Assembly (NCBI RefSeq): GCF_001659605.2
Contig: NC_035162.2
Coordinates: 25,834,161-25,898,160 of the forward strand
Origin: Manihot esculenta
Lineage: Eukaryota; Streptophyta; Magnoliopsida; Malpighiales; Euphorbiaceae
DNA length: 64,000 bases
Reading direction: 5' to 3'
Shown in pieces: positions 59,901 through 64,000 of this stretch. Position 1 is the first letter of the stretch, and every line of letters begins with the position of its first letter. The notes below the pieces were generated by a model. That model was not told the DNA's origin. It searched no databases and saw only the letters and a list, made by a program, of their open reading frames with translations. A program made the position numbers and the translations under genes.

Positions 59901-60073
59901 CATAGGTTTGTCATAAAATGGAAATCCCTGCATTTGCCGTACTGCATTACTGGCAGCCATCACTTCACTGAAACAAACCCAAGCTTGCCCTCGAAGCTTG
60001 GGTGTCTTCAAGGCAACAACATCCAAAATCCTTCCGTATTGGGAGAATAGACAATAAAGTGATCTCTTTAATT
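59901..60073 (-). CDS. U2B''-like gene, coding exon 2 (first RRM core)
   Basis: 173 nt encoding '[20 protein letters not shown]' through 'FPFYDKPM'. It includes the RNP1-like 'RGQAWVCF', which in this family contacts the U2 snRNA loop. Acceptor TTAACAG, donor GTACAT. Intron 2 (54151-59900, 5750 bp) is unusually long because of inserted repeats. Confidence 0.93.
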
Positions 60074-60612
60074 CTGTTAAAGAAGAAGACGAACTATTTT
60101 CAGTGTTCTTACTAATTGGTACAAGATGCAGCCACAAACAGACCACCCATCCAATTCAGGATCTACAAAACCCACATAGTTTCAACATTTTCTAATGCTA
60201 GTAAACAGTGACTCAATAACCTCTTTCATTAATATTGGAAAAGCAGAACCATGGCTCAGCAACAAACCAAGGCTCAGCAACAAAACCAAATTATTAATTC
60301 TCCCCCTTAAGCAATTTAAAACTTTTTTAACTATTTCCCAAAAAACAACAGCAAAAACCACCATAAGCCTGGAAAACTTGAAACATTTAAGAAACTTAAC
60401 AACATCCAAAGCTCAAATCTCTGATTAATTTGCATAACCAGTAACTAATAAAAAATTACAACCATTTTCAGCAAATTTAAGACGAGTTACATATTACATC
60501 AAACAAAGAAAAAAGTAAAATCCACTGTAAAAGTTAACTTTCAATTACTTTGATTAGTTTTCTGGGCAACCAAACACAGTTAGAACGCAAACAGGAAAAG
60601 GGCTAGCGTTAC

Positions 60613-60685
60613 CTTCTTTCTTGACCTTCTCATTGAGGTTCTTAATGTATATGGTTTGGTTCGGAGGTATATCCCCAGTTATCAT
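60613..60685 (-). CDS. U2B''-like gene, coding exon 1
   Basis: Start ATG at 60685 on the minus strand. 73 nt encode 'MITGDIPPNQTIYIKNLNEK', then 'VKKE', with the RNP2-like 'TIYIKNL' of the first RRM. The donor is GGTAACG. The five exons join in one frame to a 233-residue protein, the normal length for plant U2B''. The product should bind stem-loop IV of U2 snRNA with U2A' and act in the nuclear spliceosome. Function is by family; expression is not shown here. Confidence 0.92.
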
Positions 60686-60776
60686 CGTCTCTATGAGATG
60701 ACCCTGCGCTTGGGCTGTGTCTATTTTCGACCGATAGGGAAGGAGGAAGGAGGAAGAGAGTTTGAAATCGCGTGAT

Positions 60777-60805
60777 TGAACCCTAGCTATATATTGTGGG
60801 CCTGC
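60777..60805 (-). promoter_or_regulatory. Likely core promoter of the U2B''-like gene
   Basis: Read on the minus strand: a site II-like GGCCCA (60797-60802), a TATA box AATATATAG (60787-60795) and a telo-box-like CTAGGGTT (60778-60785), about 100 bp before the ATG. Telo boxes with site II elements are known together in plant housekeeping genes for translation and RNA processing. Transcription start is not shown. Confidence 0.6.
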
Positions 60806-60902
60806 AAAAGAAACCTAGTTTCTTGAGCCTAAGTCCGCAACTTCAGCTCAGCCCGTGTAGTTGCTCGATATGGTGAATTATTATGGATAAATTATTTTAG
60901 TT

Positions 60903-61430
60903 TAGAGATGGAACAGATCGAGTATTTTTAGATATTCATCCAATCGAATCCTAATAAAATGAATTTGGATACTTATAATCGGATTTAAGATGAATTTAAA
61001 TTTTAAAAATAATACCCATTGCGAATTTGAATCGGATTCGAGTTTTATGTACACGGTATTGACTGTCCGAATCCGTTTATATAAATAATTAATTTAATAT
61101 AAAAAATATATTTTATAATAATAGTTATAAATTTTTTATATATTTTTATTTAAAAATTTAAATTTAAATATTTTTTAGAAATATTAGATTTTTTAAATGA
61201 AAATTATTAATGAAAAATATTTTTATATAAATTATTAATTAAAATATATAAGATTAAACGGGTTCGGGTTTTATTCGAATAATAATAATCGGGTTTGGGA
61301 TGGATTCAGATAGTTTAAATTAATTTTTAATCGGATTCGAAACGGATTCAAATATTACTAATATAAATCGAGTTCGGATTTGGAGAGTTTAATTTTCACA
61401 GGTACCCTACATGTTTACATCCATATTTTA
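60903..61430. mobile_element. hAT-like MITE upstream of the U2B''-like gene
   Basis: Ends resembling TAGAGATGGAACAG on the left and, in complement, TATGGATGTAAACATG on the right. In between are 'CGGATTCGAGTTTT', 'CGGGTTCGGGTTTT' and similar text typical of short plant hAT-derived repeats. Borders are approximate. Confidence 0.4.
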
Positions 61431-61505
61431 GTTGCTATAGTTTAGTGAATCATATAATCCTTTTAATTTTAAAAACAATAATAATTTTTTTCCCAAATCT
61501 AGCAT

Positions 61506-63795
61506 TGTAATACCCGGCTAGACCCCGATATCGGAATTCCTACGTTCCGGAAACGTTCCGGCGGATTTTCCGTTGGAAGTCGGGATTCGAGGATGTCGGA
61601 GCTTGCCCTAAGGGTATAAGAAAGGTTTTTAAGATGTTTTTTTAAGTGTTTTTATCATGTTTGCATGTTTTGAGTAAAGAAAATTGAGTTTTGAAATGAA
61701 AAGGCCAAGGGGACAAAAGCCAGGTTCGGCCGCCGAAGGTGAAGTTCGGCCGCCGAAAGTTGCATGGTTTTGCATGCACGTTAGGCCGCCGAAGGAAGAG
61801 TCGGTTGGCCACCACAAAAGCCCCTTTGCCCGAGACTTGAGTGTTAAACACTCTGTTTTTTGGGTCAAAGGTAGGTTCAAGCTCTCCTTGGTGTGATTTC
61901 TCATGTTTTCCTCAAATCTTGCATGTTTTAACATGTTTTTAGCTTTGTTTTAGAGATTTGAGCAAAAGGAAGCAAAGTTGAGCAACTTGGAGACTTTGAG
62001 TAGTTTTCCACCACATCTCCAAGTTTGGACCAGCAATCCTCTCGTTCTTCAAGAGGTAAGCATGGATCCTCACCTCCCCTTATGTTTACAGTAAGTTTTA
62101 AGCGTTTTTAAAGAGTTTTATGGGTTAGTTGTTGGTGGAGCTTTGAGTTGAGCATATGTTGAGCATATGCTATTTGATGTTGTTTTTGGGGTTTGAGCTA
62201 GTTTTAGGCCCCTATATGCATGAGATATGTTATGTGCTAGTTGAGAAGTGTTGGTATGCATGTTATGGGTGTTTTATAGGTTTTTGGAGGCTGGAACCCT
62301 GAGTTGGGTCGGGATTCTGCCTTTCTGGAGAATCCAGGTTCGGCCGCCGAAGCAAGGTTCGGCCGCCGAACCCCTTGTGGAGGCAGTTTCGGCTGCCAAA
62401 CCTTGCCCCCGAAAGCTAGGCTTTTGGGTGAGAAAGAGACTTTCGGCCGCCGAAAGAGGGAGTTCGGCCGCCGAAAGTGCATGAGTTTCGTCTCTGGACG
62501 AGACTTTCGGCCGCCGAAGGTGCCGCCGAACATGCATGAGTTTCGTCTCTGGAGGGAGGTTTCGGCCGCCGAACCAGCCGCCGAAAGTGCCCAGTCCAGC
62601 CTTCTTTTGCCCATTTTTCCATGCATGCCTATGATGTTTTAGAGGGGTTTTGGGGAGATATTAAGAGTTATGTTTACGTAAGTTTGGTCCTCATTTGAGT
62701 CCACCTGTGTAGGTGCGGACCCGAGAGACCAAGGAGGCCCACAGAGTTAGAGTTACAGAGACTGCCCAGCAGTTGACAGAGGTGAGTGGAACAGAACTTT
62801 ATTTTCAAAGTTAAGAATTGTTTTAGCATGATTCATGCATCATTAATGCCATGTTTATGTAGGATGCTTTGCATTAGTATTCATCAAATTGATGCATTGC
62901 ATTATTACTTGTATATGTGGATTGGACCGAGGCGATCTCAATAGCCCATAAGTCTGTCATTATCGTATGTCCTGTGTGAGCTCCTTTGGGGCCGGGCATT
63001 TACCTTGGATGAGTCCTGTGAGAGCCCTTATAGGGTCGGGCACCATGAGTAGTTAGTGAAAGACCTGTGTGAGCTCCTTTGGGAGCCGGGCACTGACAGA
63101 GGGAGTTTTGGGATCATGTCCAATCCGAGATGTGAAATGTTTGTGCAGTGATGCATCATATGATAGCATGTTTTAACTGTGATTTTTTATAGATTCCGCT
63201 CACTGGGCTTTAGCAGCTCATCCCTCTCCCTAACCCCATTTTTCAGGGCCTCAGAGAAGAGAAAGAGAAAGAGAAAGCAAGGGTAAAGGCATATGTAATA
63301 GTATAGAATAGTGGACATGATAATGATGTACAGTACAGAGTTTATGTAATGTATAGAAATGATGTAAAAGCAAGTTATATAGAGTATTAGAGTATTGTGC
63401 TTGGCCCTAGTGTATGTTTATCCCTTTGAACATGATCCTTTTATGATTGAGATAATGTATGATGAGCTAGGCTTGGTGCATGGTAGTATTTCTATCTCTG
63501 TAGTTACTGTATGGTACCATAGCAGGTATCACTCTTCGAGTGCATACAGACAGAGCATGCATAGTCCAGGCTTAGTTGATGAGAAAAGTTTCAAGAAAAG
63601 AAAAGATAGTCAAGCAAAGAAAGAAAAAAGAAAACAATAATAGAGACGAGTACGTAACAGTTTTAAGTTTAAGTGTGATCATGTATGGGATTTATCAGGT
63701 ACACAGAGTTAACAGTAGGCTTACTACGGGTCCCGGCGGCCTTAAGCCGATCTGGATCCTAGTGCCGGTGATGGTCCGGTAAGCGGGCTGTTACA
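61506..63795 (+). mobile_element. 5' LTR of Tekay-like element no. 3
   Basis: 2290 bp from TGTAATACCCGGC to CGGGCTGTTACA. GCC-box-like clusters lie at 61721-61796 and 62336-62590, the densest in the window. GTTTGGTCC..CATTTGAGTCC is at 62683, 'GGGCCGGGCA' minisatellite units lie at about 62960-63090, and a GA-rich stretch is at 63255-63280. The left target copy would be AGCAT (61501-61505). The initiator-Met primer site after it shows that it is a 5' LTR and that an internal region begins. Confidence 0.93.
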
Positions 63796-63798
63796 GAT

Positions 63799-63810
63799 TG
63801 GTATCAGAGC
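63799..63810 (+). other. Primer binding site, initiator tRNA-Met (Tekay no. 3)
   Basis: TGGTATCAGAGC three bases after the LTR end. Confidence 0.95.
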
Positions 63811-64000
63811 ATAGGGCCTCTAGAGTACGGTGTGCTGAGCTAAGATGCTCAGGGCTTAGAGATATCTCACATCGGAAAGAGGTTGTTTTAGAGGGCAAGC
63901 ACAATAGGAAGATCATGTCCACTAGGATAGGATGTTGAGTCCTGTCTTGATGTGTAATGCCATGATTTTATGCATGTGCATTTCATGATATGCTATGATA
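63811..64000 (+). mobile_element. Leader of Tekay no. 3 (cut by window edge)
   Basis: Includes 'CAAGCACAATAGGAAGATCA' and 'TGTCCACTAGGATAGG', which match the leaders of copies no. 1 and no. 2 upstream of gag. The gag start is not reached. Confidence 0.9.

Overview
This window is plant nuclear DNA dominated by transposable elements. It holds plant-type Ty3/gypsy LTR retrotransposons primed by initiator tRNA-Met, a TRIM-like miniature LTR element, long AT-rich stretches and one spliced host gene. The gene encodes a U2 snRNP B''-like protein, with plant-style introns and a TATA box, a telo-box-like motif and a site II-like motif upstream. A dicot is the best fit. The repeated TTCGGCCGCCGAA-rich LTRs recall Euphorbiaceae repeats, but that is a weak inference. 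No bacterial, organellar or CRISPR features were seen.

Layout. 1-20572 is a nested retrotransposon pile. An Athila/Tat-like relic (296-3297) is interrupted by a minus-strand solo LTR (1310-3026, 5-bp duplications AAAGC) that carries a 549-bp near-perfect palindrome. A decayed CRM-like chromovirus (LTR 3298-4045, coding relics 5039-10025) is interrupted by a solo LTR (7739-8537, duplications TTAAG). It is then cut off by a Tekay-like chromovirus (5' LTR 10026-12157, gag and pol relics to 20572). That element is itself interrupted by a non-autonomous element 'A' (12215-13800) and a further solo LTR (14774-17096, duplications GGAAT). 20573-24982 is a mosaic of LTR-like pieces, a 91-bp direct repeat and a tRNA-derived SINE-like sequence.

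24983-34956 is mostly degenerate AT-rich sequence. It contains a roughly 152-bp satellite-like array (27480-28320), a tandem TRIM array with three LTRs and two internal domains (31292-33032) and a roughly 0.84-kb duplication. 34957-44422 is a nearly intact, young Tekay chromovirus inside the second copy of that duplication. It has 2136-bp LTRs with only eight differences seen, a CTATG target duplication, PBS, PPT and one gag-pol frame broken by a single late nonsense codon just before the chromodomain.

44428-52357 is AT-rich with a probable LINE 3' end. 52735-60685 (minus strand) is the U2B''-like gene in five coding exons. Its second intron is 5.75 kb and is filled with hAT-like repeats and an element 'B' related to 'A'. 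61506-64000 is the 5' LTR, PBS and leader of a third Tekay copy that runs off the right edge.

The only gene likely to serve the cell is the U2B''-like one, an RNA-binding spliceosome component. The rest is selfish DNA at different stages of decay. Points worth pursuing are the giant palindrome inside an LTR, the tandem TRIM, the chromodomain-separating nonsense codon in the young Tekay, the CAG-to-TAG decay bias, and the finding that elements A and B carry different stem-loop cassettes in the same slot, each matching a different retrotransposon family.
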